From the NCBI GenBank assembly GCA_937927525.1, contig CALBDR010000216.1, forward strand, positions 1-6,260: a DNA stretch of 6,260 bases. The letters are read 5' to 3'. Below the pieces are notes generated by a model that saw only the letters and a list, made by a program, of their open reading frames with translations, had not been told where the DNA came from and ran no database searches. The position numbers were made by a program, and so were the translations under genes. Each line of letters opens with the position of its first letter. The first letter of the stretch is position 1. This DNA comes from an uncultured Candidatus Melainabacteria bacterium. GTDB lineage: Bacteria > Cyanobacteriota > Vampirovibrionia > LMEP-6097. Of this stretch, positions 1 to 6,209 are shown in pieces.

Positions 1-50
1 ATCAATAGTTAACTTTATCAATTTATCTGCATTTACAGGGGGCAGTTTTT
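1..50. repeat. Left copy of a perfect 50 bp terminal inverted repeat
   Basis: These 50 bases are the exact reverse complement of 6210-6259, with no mismatch. Identity stops at position 51 on the inner side. The repeat may continue outward, since it runs to the window edge. The last two bases supply the final AA of the glycosyltransferase stop codon. Inside it are the palindrome AGTTAACT (7-14), ATCAAT twice at a 16 bp period (1-6 and 17-22), and a weak CTGC/GCAG stem (27-30 with 42-45) followed by T5, which would act on transcription entering the window. Read outward it begins AAAAACTGCCCCCTGTAAAT, which recalls the ends of some IS3-family insertion sequences. That resemblance is from memory only. 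Confidence 0.9.
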
Positions 51-1566
51 AATAAATTACATAAACTTTATAAAACTGTTTATTTGAGTTTATATATTTG
101 GCTTGAAGTGTGACTAGATTTTCTGAAATTACTTGGGAATGTTTTTCCATGCGCTGAATAAACTTCTCGCGTTTTTTCTTATTATTAAAAACAATTACAG
201 AAGAATCTTCAGAAAACCTTTCAGGTTCAGAGTCTTTTATTTTATAGATAGAATTAACAGTAGCTTCTTTACAGGTGAGTTTTAGATTTGCTTCTAAGAC
301 TTCATTGTTTTGGGTAATGATGTTTATATGTGAGCTTCTGAATTGGACTGACTTTAGTTTATAAATTTGTTTACAGAGATCTTTATATGGATACTGTGTC
401 TGTGAAATCTTACCTACTAGGTCTGGGAAAAAGCCTCCAAGTATATAGACTGAGCTGATCGTAATAATAATTATGCTTACTATAAATTCAAGAACAGTAA
501 TTTTCAGTTTTTCTACTGGTCCTTTTAAGTAAATGAAGAAGACTAATGGAGCTAAGAAAGCTACTGGAGAAAGCCATTTTGCGAAGAATTGGTTAAAGCC
601 AAGGAAGATAACCATTAATAATGGAATACAAAGTGCAATGATTGAGAAGTTAACAAAGAATTTTTTAAAGTTATAATTAGGAGTTTTGATTATGTCCATA
701 TTTGCAGGTTTTTTGCTGAAGACTATAAACAGTAGACTAAGTATTATGACTACTAGAATAATTTCATAATAAGTTAAAGCTAAAGTAGAAAATTTTTTTA
801 TTACTAATTCTAAGAAACTGTATGATTTTTCAACAACCTTGTTTGACCTCTCTAAGGCATATTCAATTCCAGAAAAGTTTTTATGATAAAGATAGTAGAG
901 ATGAGGTGAGCCAATCAGTGCACATGTAAAAAAGCTAAGAAGGGTTTTGAAGTTAAATAGTATTTTGAAAGCATGACGGTGACTGAAAGAGGCTATCACT
1001 AAAGCAAGTGCAGTGAATAAGAAATTATATTTAGACATAAAGCCTAAGCCAAAAACTAGACCAAGATATATGTAGTGAAGAGTGCTTTGCTTAGTCCAGA
1101 GTTTTAAGTAAATAATTAAACTCAGAACACTAAAAACACTTACTAGAATGGTATGACTGAGATCACGAGTAAAGTCATAGGAGTAAGTTATGAAGAGTAA
1201 TTGGCTTAATAAGCAGAGGTAAGCTGTTTTCTTCGATTTGAAAATACTTCTAGCAAGTTTATATATTAAGAATAAAAATGCAAAGTAGCTTAAGTATTTT
1301 ACGAAGAGGATTAGATAAATATTTAATTTACCGGCATTAAATATATTTGCAAGTCCATAACTTATCCAGCTATATAGTGGTGGTTGTTTAAGATATCCGA
1401 GTTCAAAGCTTGAAGCAGCTAAGACCTGCTCTGCTTCATCATTTCGAAGCGAGTGAGGGATTAAGATTCTAAGTGAGAAAAAGTATAAGCAGTAAGCGCT
1501 TATTAGAAGTCTGATGGTTTTATCTTTGATCTCTTTGATTATTTGCACTGTATGGTATTTTAGCAA
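49..1566 (-). CDS. Family 39 (ArnT/PMT-like) membrane glycosyltransferase
   Basis: This 505-residue polytopic inner-membrane protein belongs to the GT39 / ArnT-like group, which transfers sugars from polyprenyl-phosphate donors to lipid or protein acceptors on the periplasmic face. The acceptor here is unknown. After a first membrane segment (about 19-38) comes the acidic motif RNDEAEQ (41-47; D43 and E44 are the expected catalytic/metal region). It is followed by the LGYLKQPPLYSW loop (56-67), the RDLSHT motif (134-139) and GFMSKYNF (175-182), all typical of the family. Many further hydrophobic helices run to about residue 378, and a soluble, probably periplasmic, C-terminal domain (about 380-505) follows. 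The TTG start gives the longest form. A GTG at residue 7 (1546-1548) is an equally possible start, and neither has a clear ribosome binding site. The stop codon is completed by the terminal repeat, but the C-terminus looks natural rather than cut. The gene is divergent from the HD-domain gene. Confidence 0.85.
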   Translation of the reverse strand: MLKYHTVQIIKEIKDKTIRLLISAYCLYFFSLRILIPHSLRNDEAEQVLAASSFELGYLKQPPLYSWISYGLANIFNAGKLNIYLILFVKYLSYFAFLFLIYKLARSIFKSKKTAYLCLLSQLLFITYSYDFTRDLSHTILVSVFSVLSLIIYLKLWTKQSTLHYIYLGLVFGLGFMSKYNFLFTALALVIASFSHRHAFKILFNFKTLLSFFTCALIGSPHLYYLYHKNFSGIEYALERSNKVVEKSYSFLELVIKKFSTLALTYYEIILVVIILSLLFIVFSKKPANMDIIKTPNYNFKKFFVNFSIIALCIPLLMVIFLGFNQFFAKWLSPVAFLAPLVFFIYLKGPVEKLKITVLEFIVSIIIITISSVYILGGFFPDLVGKISQTQYPYKDLCKQIYKLKSVQFRSSHINIITQNNEVLEANLKLTCKEATVNSIYKIKDSEPERFSEDSSVIVFNNKKKREKFIQRMEKHSQVISENLVTLQAKYINSNKQFYKVYVIY

Positions 1567-1655
1567 GGCTATATTAAATTCAACTCTTCGGTAAAAGCTA
1601 AAGATTAGAGGTAAGTTATCTAAATTAAAATAATTTTATTTGTAGCTTATTAAGG

Positions 1656-1661
1656 TAGAAT
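1656..1661 (+). promoter_or_regulatory. Candidate -10 box for the HD-domain gene
   Basis: TAGAAT matches the sigma-70 -10 consensus in five of six positions and lies about 45 bp before the TTG at 1707, in the 140 bp gap between the two divergent genes. No good -35 hexamer is found 16-18 bp upstream. The nearest TTG-containing hexamer (1640-1645) is only 10 bp away. A small inverted repeat CGAGCAGCTCG (1675-1685) lies between this box and the start codon and could form a short hairpin in the leader. Confidence 0.25.
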
Positions 1662-1706
1662 TTTTCTTTTAAGGCGAGCAGCTCGATTTCTTTAAATAGA
1701 AGATTA

Positions 1707-1843
1707 TTGGAAAGTGAGCACTATCGTGCTTCTAAAAATGCTGCTTATAGAGTTAAATATAGAAATCCAGAAGAGCATAATAACAACCCATTGAGTTTAA
1801 CTCAAATACCTTATATTGATAGATCTGGTCAAAAAAGATATTG
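1707..1843 (+). pseudogene. Out-of-frame N-terminal part of the HD-domain protein
   Basis: From a TTG at 1707, preceded by AGAAG (1698-1702) at a suitable distance, a frame encodes about 45 residues of normal-looking protein (for example EEHNNNPLSLTQIPYIDRSG). This frame then degenerates into a hydrophobic Met/Leu-rich tail and stops at 1910. The frame that continues the gene is one base behind. Restoring one A in the A6 run at 1831-1836 would join the two pieces as SGQKKILDAAAFNFTDD, giving a single protein of 366 residues. I infer that this is the true start of the HD-domain gene, separated by a single-base deletion or a sequencing error. A small independent overlapping gene or a -1 ribosomal frameshift is less likely but possible. 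Confidence 0.55.
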
Positions 1844-2806
1844 GATGCTGCGGCATTTAATTTTACCGATGATGCTTTTAATGCTTTTGATAAGTTATTT
1901 AAATACTTAGATAAAATTTTTAGAGGAAAAGGTAATTCATATATTCCCCAAAAGCATAGTTCTACTGCTGATCATAGTGCTGGTGTTATGTATTTGGGAG
2001 ATGATTTTGTCTTTTCAAAATTACCTGAATACTTGCAAGATATAGTACCTAAAATACGTGCAGGGATTTTGATGCATGACTTTGGTGAACTTCCTGGAGA
2101 GATCTCAACTATGTTTCAGAGATTAAATAAAGAGGAGAAAGGTATGTCTGGAATTCCAATATCTGAAGACTCTAGGAGAAAATTAGAGGCTAAAGTTGTT
2201 TCTTTACTTCTTTATAAAGCCCTTGAAGCTCTTTATATTAATGATGATAATTTCTTTAGTTCTGAGTTTGAAGTTTTACAAACAAGTATAAATTTAGAAC
2301 AGAATCAATATGAGAGATTTAGAATGGTTGAAAGTTTTATTAACTCTTATGAAAATGAATTAGTTAATCTGAATGGAGAAGATCAAAGAGTTAATGTTCC
2401 AGATAGTATTCCTGAGGACAGAAAGAAGCAATTTACTAAAGATTTTTATTCATTATTAGACGCTTATAAAATCTCATTAGACCCATGCTTGACTCAAGAG
2501 GAAACAATCCCAGCGAATCATAAGTCTATACCTCCATTGCTTTGGTCTCTTATTAAATTCTTTGACAAAGCAGAAGCTAAAGTGTATGTGTCAGATGTTG
2601 CAATTATTGATGATAACAAAAAAGATTTCACTGAATTTTTAGATAAACCTTCAAGAATATTAAATTCAATTAAAGAATCAGTAAGGGATAGCGTTAATTT
2701 GTTTGAGGAAAATATTGTACCTAAAATCGAAGAACTTTTAGATAATGTAAGAAGTGTTTATGTCGCTAAGCAAAGAAACGCAGATCTCGCTAATTCTCAG
2801 CCCTAA
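1841..2806 (+). CDS. HD-domain phosphohydrolase-like protein (5'-disrupted)
   Basis: The 321-residue frame contains an HD-superfamily metal site: ADHSAG (H45), ILMHDFGELPGEIS (H79-D80, E83) and a later KFFDKAEA (D242). This is the H...HD...D arrangement of metal-dependent phosphohydrolases. The HDxxE form resembles the YfbR/HDDC2-like nucleotidase group, but the substrate cannot be told. Most of the rest looks helical, with an acidic insert (about 100-235) between HD and the last Asp, longer than in minimal HD proteins. The nominal TTG start at 1841 has no ribosome binding site, and an in-frame stop (1820-1822) lies just upstream. The real start is probably 1707 in the neighbouring frame, making the locus frameshifted. 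No signal peptide or membrane segment is seen, so it is probably cytoplasmic. Its 3' end overlaps the convergent permease gene by 17 bp. Confidence 0.75.
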   Translation: MDAAAFNFTDDAFNAFDKLFKYLDKIFRGKGNSYIPQKHSSTADHSAGVMYLGDDFVFSKLPEYLQDIVPKIRAGILMHDFGELPGEISTMFQRLNKEEKGMSGIPISEDSRRKLEAKVVSLLLYKALEALYINDDNFFSSEFEVLQTSINLEQNQYERFRMVESFINSYENELVNLNGEDQRVNVPDSIPEDRKKQFTKDFYSLLDAYKISLDPCLTQEETIPANHKSIPPLLWSLIKFFDKAEAKVYVSDVAIIDDNKKDFTEFLDKPSRILNSIKESVRDSVNLFEENIVPKIEELLDNVRSVYVAKQRNADLANSQP

Positions 2807-3917
2807 ACATAAAAGTCCAGTAGCTAATCCCAGCAAAAAATAAATTAGGAATCCACATCGCAAGCGCAGGAGCTACAGCTCCACTCTCTCCCATGGAATC
2901 AAATATAGTCTGAGATATATAAAAAAGAAAAACCACAGCTCCCATACCGATATAACCCCAGTTAATAATACTTCTTCTCTGAGTAATCCCTAAACACGCT
3001 CCAATAATCGCAAGGAAAATACAAGAAAGTGGATAAGCAAATTTATTATGGAAACTAGTTAGTGCAGAGTTTAATTCTTTTTTTGTTTCAAAACTTTCTT
3101 TATTTTCATCGATATATTTTTTTAGATCATAGAAGCTAAGCTCTTTAAGCTGGCTAACATTATCTAAGATTTTCTGAGGGTCTATACTACTAGGAATAAA
3201 AGTCGACTGGAAGTCAGAAACAAAGTGTTTCGATTTAGCCCCAGGTTTAAGTGCTTTCTTTATCGAGCTACTTTTTCCATCAAAAAGTTCCCAGCCACCT
3301 CGTTTAGCATTCCAGAATGCTTTTTTAGCTGTATAAACCTGAAAAAGTTTTTTCTTCCCGAATTCGATAATCAATAAATCATAAAGTACTTTATCTTCTA
3401 TCTTCGCTACATGAAAAATTCGTTTTATCGCACCATAAGCGTTCTTCTCTATATAGTTATAGGATTTTTCACTATTTTCAGGAACTGGATTCTGATATAT
3501 AGCTAAAGAGTAAACTAATTTTGCAAGAGGGCTTGTCCGAGGAACCACAAACTCATTAATGCTAAAAGCAAGGCTCGCCGTGAGTATCCCTAAATAAATT
3601 ACTGGTAACATTATCCGCTTAAAGCTGATGCCAGTTGCCCGAAGGGCAATAATCTCACTTTCAGTAGATAGTTTCTGAAAGGCTAAAAAGCAAGCAAATA
3701 AAACACTAATAGGTAGAGTTAAAGCCAGCATATGTGGCACCTCTAAGCCTAAAATCACTATACCTTTAGAGACAGAAGCGCCAGATATAGCAAGTAATTT
3801 AAAAATGACCTTTAGCTTATCAATCCCAAGCCAGACACCAGTAATAATACTAGCGCCACCAACAAATGGTAACCAAAATTCAGAGAATATATGTTTATCT
3901 AGAATTTTTAAAGCCAT
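2790..3917 (-). CDS. LptF/LptG (YjgP/YjgQ) family LPS export permease
   Basis: This 375-residue protein is an inner-membrane permease of the LptB2FG ABC transporter type, which extracts lipopolysaccharide and passes it to LptC/LptA. Three N-terminal membrane segments (about 13-32, 53-80 and 101-121) contain the family motif LSTESEIIALRATGIS (83-98), the region that contacts the LptB ATPase. A periplasmic beta-jellyroll domain follows (about 125-275), then three C-terminal membrane segments (about 290-310, 318-338 and 347-370). The length fits the family. The sequence does not let me decide between LptF and LptG, so no symbol is given. The ATG start has only an A/T-rich leader and no Shine-Dalgarno sequence. 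No other lpt gene is in the window, and the gene appears to be transcribed alone from the promoter at about 3955. Confidence 0.9.
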   Translation of the reverse strand: MALKILDKHIFSEFWLPFVGGASIITGVWLGIDKLKVIFKLLAISGASVSKGIVILGLEVPHMLALTLPISVLFACFLAFQKLSTESEIIALRATGISFKRIMLPVIYLGILTASLAFSINEFVVPRTSPLAKLVYSLAIYQNPVPENSEKSYNYIEKNAYGAIKRIFHVAKIEDKVLYDLLIIEFGKKKLFQVYTAKKAFWNAKRGGWELFDGKSSSIKKALKPGAKSKHFVSDFQSTFIPSSIDPQKILDNVSQLKELSFYDLKKYIDENKESFETKKELNSALTSFHNKFAYPLSCIFLAIIGACLGITQRRSIINWGYIGMGAVVFLFYISQTIFDSMGESGAVAPALAMWIPNLFFAGISYWTFMFRAEN

Positions 3918-3954
3918 TTTTAAAATTTTATATCAAAAAATATGTAAGACATAC

Positions 3955-3960
3955 ATTATA
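3955..3960 (-). promoter_or_regulatory. Candidate -10 box for the permease gene
   Basis: Read leftward, these bases are a perfect TATAAT. A transcript starting about 7 bp further left would have a leader of about 30 nt before the ATG at 3917. The -35 region is poor at 16-18 bp spacing, so this rests on the -10 box and position alone. Confidence 0.4.
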
Positions 3961-4010
3961 TATTCAGAATTAATTATTCGTTCCCCCCACACACACGCAC
4001 GCAAATAGAG

Positions 4011-4044
4011 CCGACTTGGATACAGCTAAGTCGGTTTCTTTTTT
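4011..4044 (+). terminator. Rho-independent terminator with no assigned upstream gene
   Basis: CCGACTT (4011-4017) pairs with AAGTCGG (4028-4034), and an extra G-T pair can close the 10-base loop. TTTCTTTTTT follows directly. The U-tract exists only on the rightward strand; the leftward reading has no run of T after the stem. The nearest rightward gene end is more than 1.2 kb upstream, across the antisense permease gene. The terminator must therefore serve an unannotated short rightward transcript starting before 4011, an antisense transcript of the permease, or a remnant. It also separates the permease promoter from the gene at 4147. Confidence 0.75.
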
Positions 4045-4102
4045 AGGGCAGTTAATAATTTCAATTTCTGCGTTCAAATATTTAAGCAAAAATAAAAACT
4101 TT

Positions 4103-4129
4103 AAAGCCTATAGTCAAACTATAGGCTTT
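4103..4129. terminator. Perfect 12 bp hairpin, possible leftward terminator or leader element
   Basis: AAAGCCTATAGT (4103-4114) and ACTATAGGCTTT (4118-4129) form a perfect 12 bp stem with a 3-base loop, ending 17 bp before the ATG at 4147. On the leftward strand the stem is followed, after AAAG, by TTTTTATTTTT, so it could terminate leftward transcription coming from the MerR gene. On the rightward strand no T-run follows. There it would be a leader hairpin, or a dyad for a regulator. Which role applies cannot be decided from sequence. Confidence 0.6.
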
Positions 4130-4146
4130 GGCGGAATATTAAAACT

Positions 4147-4731
4147 ATGAAAAATTTTATAACTAAAATCTTTGTCTGTGGTCTGATGATTTGTTGTCCA
4201 TTATGCACAGGCTTAACTAAGCCAGTGAAGGCGCATGCTGGGCACGAACATTTGCCGAAATCGAAAACTGAGAAGAGAGCTCTTAGGTCTTCTTTAGCTC
4301 CATTTTTAAATCTTAAGTATGAGATTGTGATTGATGGAGAGCATAAAGGTCATTTTTACCTTAAGAGAATGAAAAATAATAAAGAAGGAATCTTGTTTAG
4401 GCTTGAGCAAACTTTTCATTTGGCTGATGGAGATCTCGTGGACTCTAAGATCAAAGCTCTTTACTTAGCGGATGATAAAACACTTAGATACCACGTAAAT
4501 GGTGTTGAGAATGACTATGAGATTTGGATAGATTTTCAAGACATGGAGGGAGGCGATAATTCAGGTGTGAGAATCACTTACTCAAATAATACTGAGAATA
4601 GAGAAATTACTGTTGAAGATATTATCGTTAGACAAGTACTTGAGACTGGTGACGGTTCACATGGTGGAGATCAAGGTGCTGACGATGCTATGCACGGTGA
4701 TGGTAGTCATGGCGACATGGAGATGAATTAA
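4147..4731 (+). CDS. Secreted His-rich protein, putative periplasmic metal binder
   Basis: I do not recognise the family of this 194-residue protein. Residues 1-31 form a signal peptide with a Cys-rich core (C11, C16, C17, C20) and probable cleavage after VKAHA. No valid lipobox is evident. The mature protein begins GHEH and continues with a central region of about 50-165 that looks beta-rich, with alternating strands such as GHFYLKRM and YEIWIDFQDM. A tail (168-194) rich in Gly, Asp, His and Met follows, with the unit GDGSHG repeated at 168-173 and 185-189 and with H183 and a terminal MEMN. His/Met/Asp clusters at both ends suggest binding of a soft or borderline metal such as copper, nickel or zinc; this is inferred from composition. 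The convergent MerR regulator gene overlaps its end by 4 bp. A GGCGGA (4130-4135) is the only possible ribosome binding site, and it is rather far from the ATG. Confidence 0.8.
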   Translation: MKNFITKIFVCGLMICCPLCTGLTKPVKAHAGHEHLPKSKTEKRALRSSLAPFLNLKYEIVIDGEHKGHFYLKRMKNNKEGILFRLEQTFHLADGDLVDSKIKALYLADDKTLRYHVNGVENDYEIWIDFQDMEGGDNSGVRITYSNNTENREITVEDIIVRQVLETGDGSHGGDQGADDAMHGDGSHGDMEMN

Positions 4732-5144
4732 TTATCATCTTCTGAAAAATTTTTCAGCTTGTTTATTATGGGACATTTATTAACAGGCATTTTCCCATGG
4801 CAAGACTGAGTAAGTGAAGTGAGGTAGTTTCTTGTTCCATTTAGTGATTTAATTTGTTCATCTATCTCCTGGATTTTCAAGTTAATTATCTCTTTTACAT
4901 CTTTCCCAATAGCACTTTTAGAGCTTCTAAGATTGACTAGTAGTTTTATTTCTTCTAGGCTGAAACCCATTTCCCTAGCATTTTTTATAAAATAAATATG
5001 TTCAAAGTAGTCATCTCCATAATTTCTATAACCTGATTCAGTTCTTTCAGGTTCTGGTAAAATTCCTAACTGTTCATAGTATCTAATAGTTTGAACACTC
5101 AAACCAGTTTCCTTAGATAATTTGCCTATGCTTCTCTTCGTCAT
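4728..5144 (-). CDS. MerR-family transcriptional regulator, CueR/metal-sensor-like
   Basis: This 138-residue protein has the full MerR layout. The winged helix-turn-helix (1-75) includes IGKLSKETGLSVQTIRYYEQ and the wing motif SGYRNYGDDYFEHI. A long dimerisation helix (about 80-112) follows, then a C-terminal metal loop CHGKMPVNKC (C115 and C124) leading to PIINKL, as in CueR and MerR (CPII / CPLI). The dimer-helix residue that is Cys in Hg, Zn, Cd and Pb sensors is Ser77 here, as in the Cu(I)/Ag(I)/Au(I) sensor CueR. The C-x8-C spacing is instead the one I recall for MerR itself. I infer a soft-metal, perhaps monovalent, sensor that activates promoters with long spacers. The likely targets are the adjacent barrel gene and/or the His-rich gene. 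There is no ribosome binding site, and with the TATACT at 5157-5162 the mRNA would be nearly leaderless. Confidence 0.88.
   Translation of the reverse strand: MTKRSIGKLSKETGLSVQTIRYYEQLGILPEPERTESGYRNYGDDYFEHIYFIKNAREMGFSLEEIKLLVNLRSSKSAIGKDVKEIINLKIQEIDEQIKSLNGTRNYLTSLTQSCHGKMPVNKCPIINKLKNFSEDDN
4742..4757. other. Perfect 16 bp palindrome at the 3' end of the regulator gene
   Basis: CTGAAAAATTTTTCAG is self-complementary and lies 11 bp after the stop of the His-rich gene, inside the last codons of the regulator. It could form a weak A/T-rich hairpin helping to end rightward transcription. It may equally be chance in AT-rich coding sequence (Lys-Asn-Phe-Ser). Confidence 0.3.
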
Positions 5145-5162
5145 TTAATATTAAGTAGTATA
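5122..5162. promoter_or_regulatory. Divergent promoter region between regulator and barrel genes
   Basis: Only 22 bp separate the two start codons. Rightward, TTGCCT (5122-5127, inside the regulator gene) and TAATAT (5146-5151) make a possible promoter with an 18 bp spacer, which would start about 9 bp before the barrel TTG. Leftward, TATACT (5157-5162) is a good -10 for the regulator with a leader of about 5 nt. A perfect TTAATATTAA palindrome (5145-5154) lies between them, and an imperfect inverted repeat GTAGTATA/TATCCTAC (5155-5162 and 5178-5185) covers the start of the barrel gene. I do not see a canonical CueR-type operator. Confidence 0.35.
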
Positions 5163-5166
5163 CCAA

Positions 5167-6207
5167 TTGTTTAGAATTATCCTACTAATCTTATTATTAT
5201 TTCCTCTTAAAGCCATGGCGTGTGCCTGTGGTGGACACTCTCTCTTTGGTGGTGTCGGACTTGCAACGCCTTTAATTACTGTACCAGCTCACACTTTAGA
5301 TAAAGGGCAATTTGCAATAAGTACTGGAATTAATTATCAGAATTTTCATGAGTTTGGTGCAGCTGATTTTAGAAGTATTAATGCCCGTAGGCAACATACA
5401 CATTCTTTAGAGTCACAGCTTCAGCTATTTTTAAGTGCTGCTTATGGTGTTACTGACGATCTCGATATTATAGTTACTTACCCTTTTAATTCTACATATG
5501 GTTTAATGACTACCTTTCAGGGAGTTACTATTGATGAAGGGAACTCTGTCGGTCTAGGAGATATGAATCTTATTGCAAAGTATCGATTTTTAGATTTAGA
5601 AAAATCTGGTTTTTTAGTTGCTTTGCTTGCAGGGATGAAGTTCCCTACTGGAAGAACTTCTGAAACCAATGAATTTGGTTTAACATTAGCTGCTGATGAT
5701 CAGCCTGGTACTGGATCTTATGATCCTTTGTTTGGACTTGCCATTAGTAAAATATTTGATAACTTTAATGTCGATGCAAATATCCTGTATCTTTTATCTA
5801 CAGAGGGAACTCAAGATACTATCTCTGGCGATGTTTTAAACTTTAATTTAGCTCTTAGCTATGCGATCAAACAGAATGCCTGTAGAATCGGTGAATGTCA
5901 CTCCTGTAAAGAAAAATTTTTCTCTTATGTGAATGCTCTGTTCCCTAGTAGGCTCTTAGGGCAAGATTTAGCTTGGAGTCTTTTTACTGAGATGAATGGT
6001 GCTTGGCAAGAAAAAACAGAGTTTCAAGGAATTAAGGATGACGCTCATGGTGGTATGGTGATTAACTGGATGAATGGTTTGAAAGTCGCTATTAATGAAA
6101 GATTTATTTGGGCTGCAGGAATTTCTTTTCCTTTAATTCAAGATCTAAATGGAAACCAGCCAGAGGCTGGAGTAGGTCTTTCTACTAATTTTTCTGTAGT
6201 GTTTTAA
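5167..6207 (+). CDS. Outer-membrane beta-barrel protein with Cys/His-rich N-terminus
   Basis: This 346-residue protein resembles the putative barrel family annotated as 'MetA pathway of phenol degradation' or 'transporter' (Phenol_MetA_deg-like). Residues 1-18 are a signal peptide ending AMA. The mature protein starts CACGGHS (19-25), a possible metal ligand set. A SPase II (lipoprotein) reading with C19 is possible but the -2 Met is unusual. Family-type elements follow: GLGDMNLIAKYRF (129-141), LLAGMKFPTGRTSE (153-166) and QPGTGSYDPLFGLAIS (179-194). Alternating amphipathic strands run throughout, and the chain ends in Phe, as expected for Bam-assembled barrels. A second Cys cluster, CRIGECHSC (C239, C244, C247), sits in a probable loop. 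The TTG start is chosen because a stop lies 5 codons upstream (5152-5154) and the next ATG (5215) would remove the signal peptide. Divergent pairing with the MerR-family gene suggests control by metal. What the barrel transports is unknown. Confidence 0.82.
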   Translation: MFRIILLILLLFPLKAMACACGGHSLFGGVGLATPLITVPAHTLDKGQFAISTGINYQNFHEFGAADFRSINARRQHTHSLESQLQLFLSAAYGVTDDLDIIVTYPFNSTYGLMTTFQGVTIDEGNSVGLGDMNLIAKYRFLDLEKSGFLVALLAGMKFPTGRTSETNEFGLTLAADDQPGTGSYDPLFGLAISKIFDNFNVDANILYLLSTEGTQDTISGDVLNFNLALSYAIKQNACRIGECHSCKEKFFSYVNALFPSRLLGQDLAWSLFTEMNGAWQEKTEFQGIKDDAHGGMVINWMNGLKVAINERFIWAAGISFPLIQDLNGNQPEAGVGLSTNFSVVF

Positions 6208-6209
6208 TC

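Noticed and set aside
1..50. Terminal repeats as integron attC recombination sites, given their place right after stop codons
   Set aside because: No RYYYAAC/GTTRRRY core pair or attC-like imperfect stem is found. The two copies are inverted relative to each other and the neighbouring genes are not all in one orientation.
1831..1837. A AAA AAG as a programmed -1 frameshift heptamer
   Set aside because: The heptamer is not in the required phase for the upstream frame and no strong downstream stem or pseudoknot is evident. A one-base indel is the simpler explanation.
1844..1910. Continuation of the 1707 frame past the frame break
   Set aside because: The Met/Leu-rich tail is the off-frame reading of well-formed HD-protein coding sequence. 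Only the part up to about 1843 looks real.
3975..4005. TTCGTTCCCCCCAC followed by CA/CG repeats, resembling a tRNA T-arm and 3' end
   Set aside because: No matching acceptor, D or anticodon stems can be built from the AT-rich bases upstream.
3805..4008. Rightward open frame of 67 codons ending just before the orphan terminator
   Set aside because: More than half lies antisense to the first codons of the permease. The peptide has no domain-like features, and the rest translates the AT-rich promoter and CA-repeat stretch. Its end next to the terminator is noted but is not enough to call a gene.
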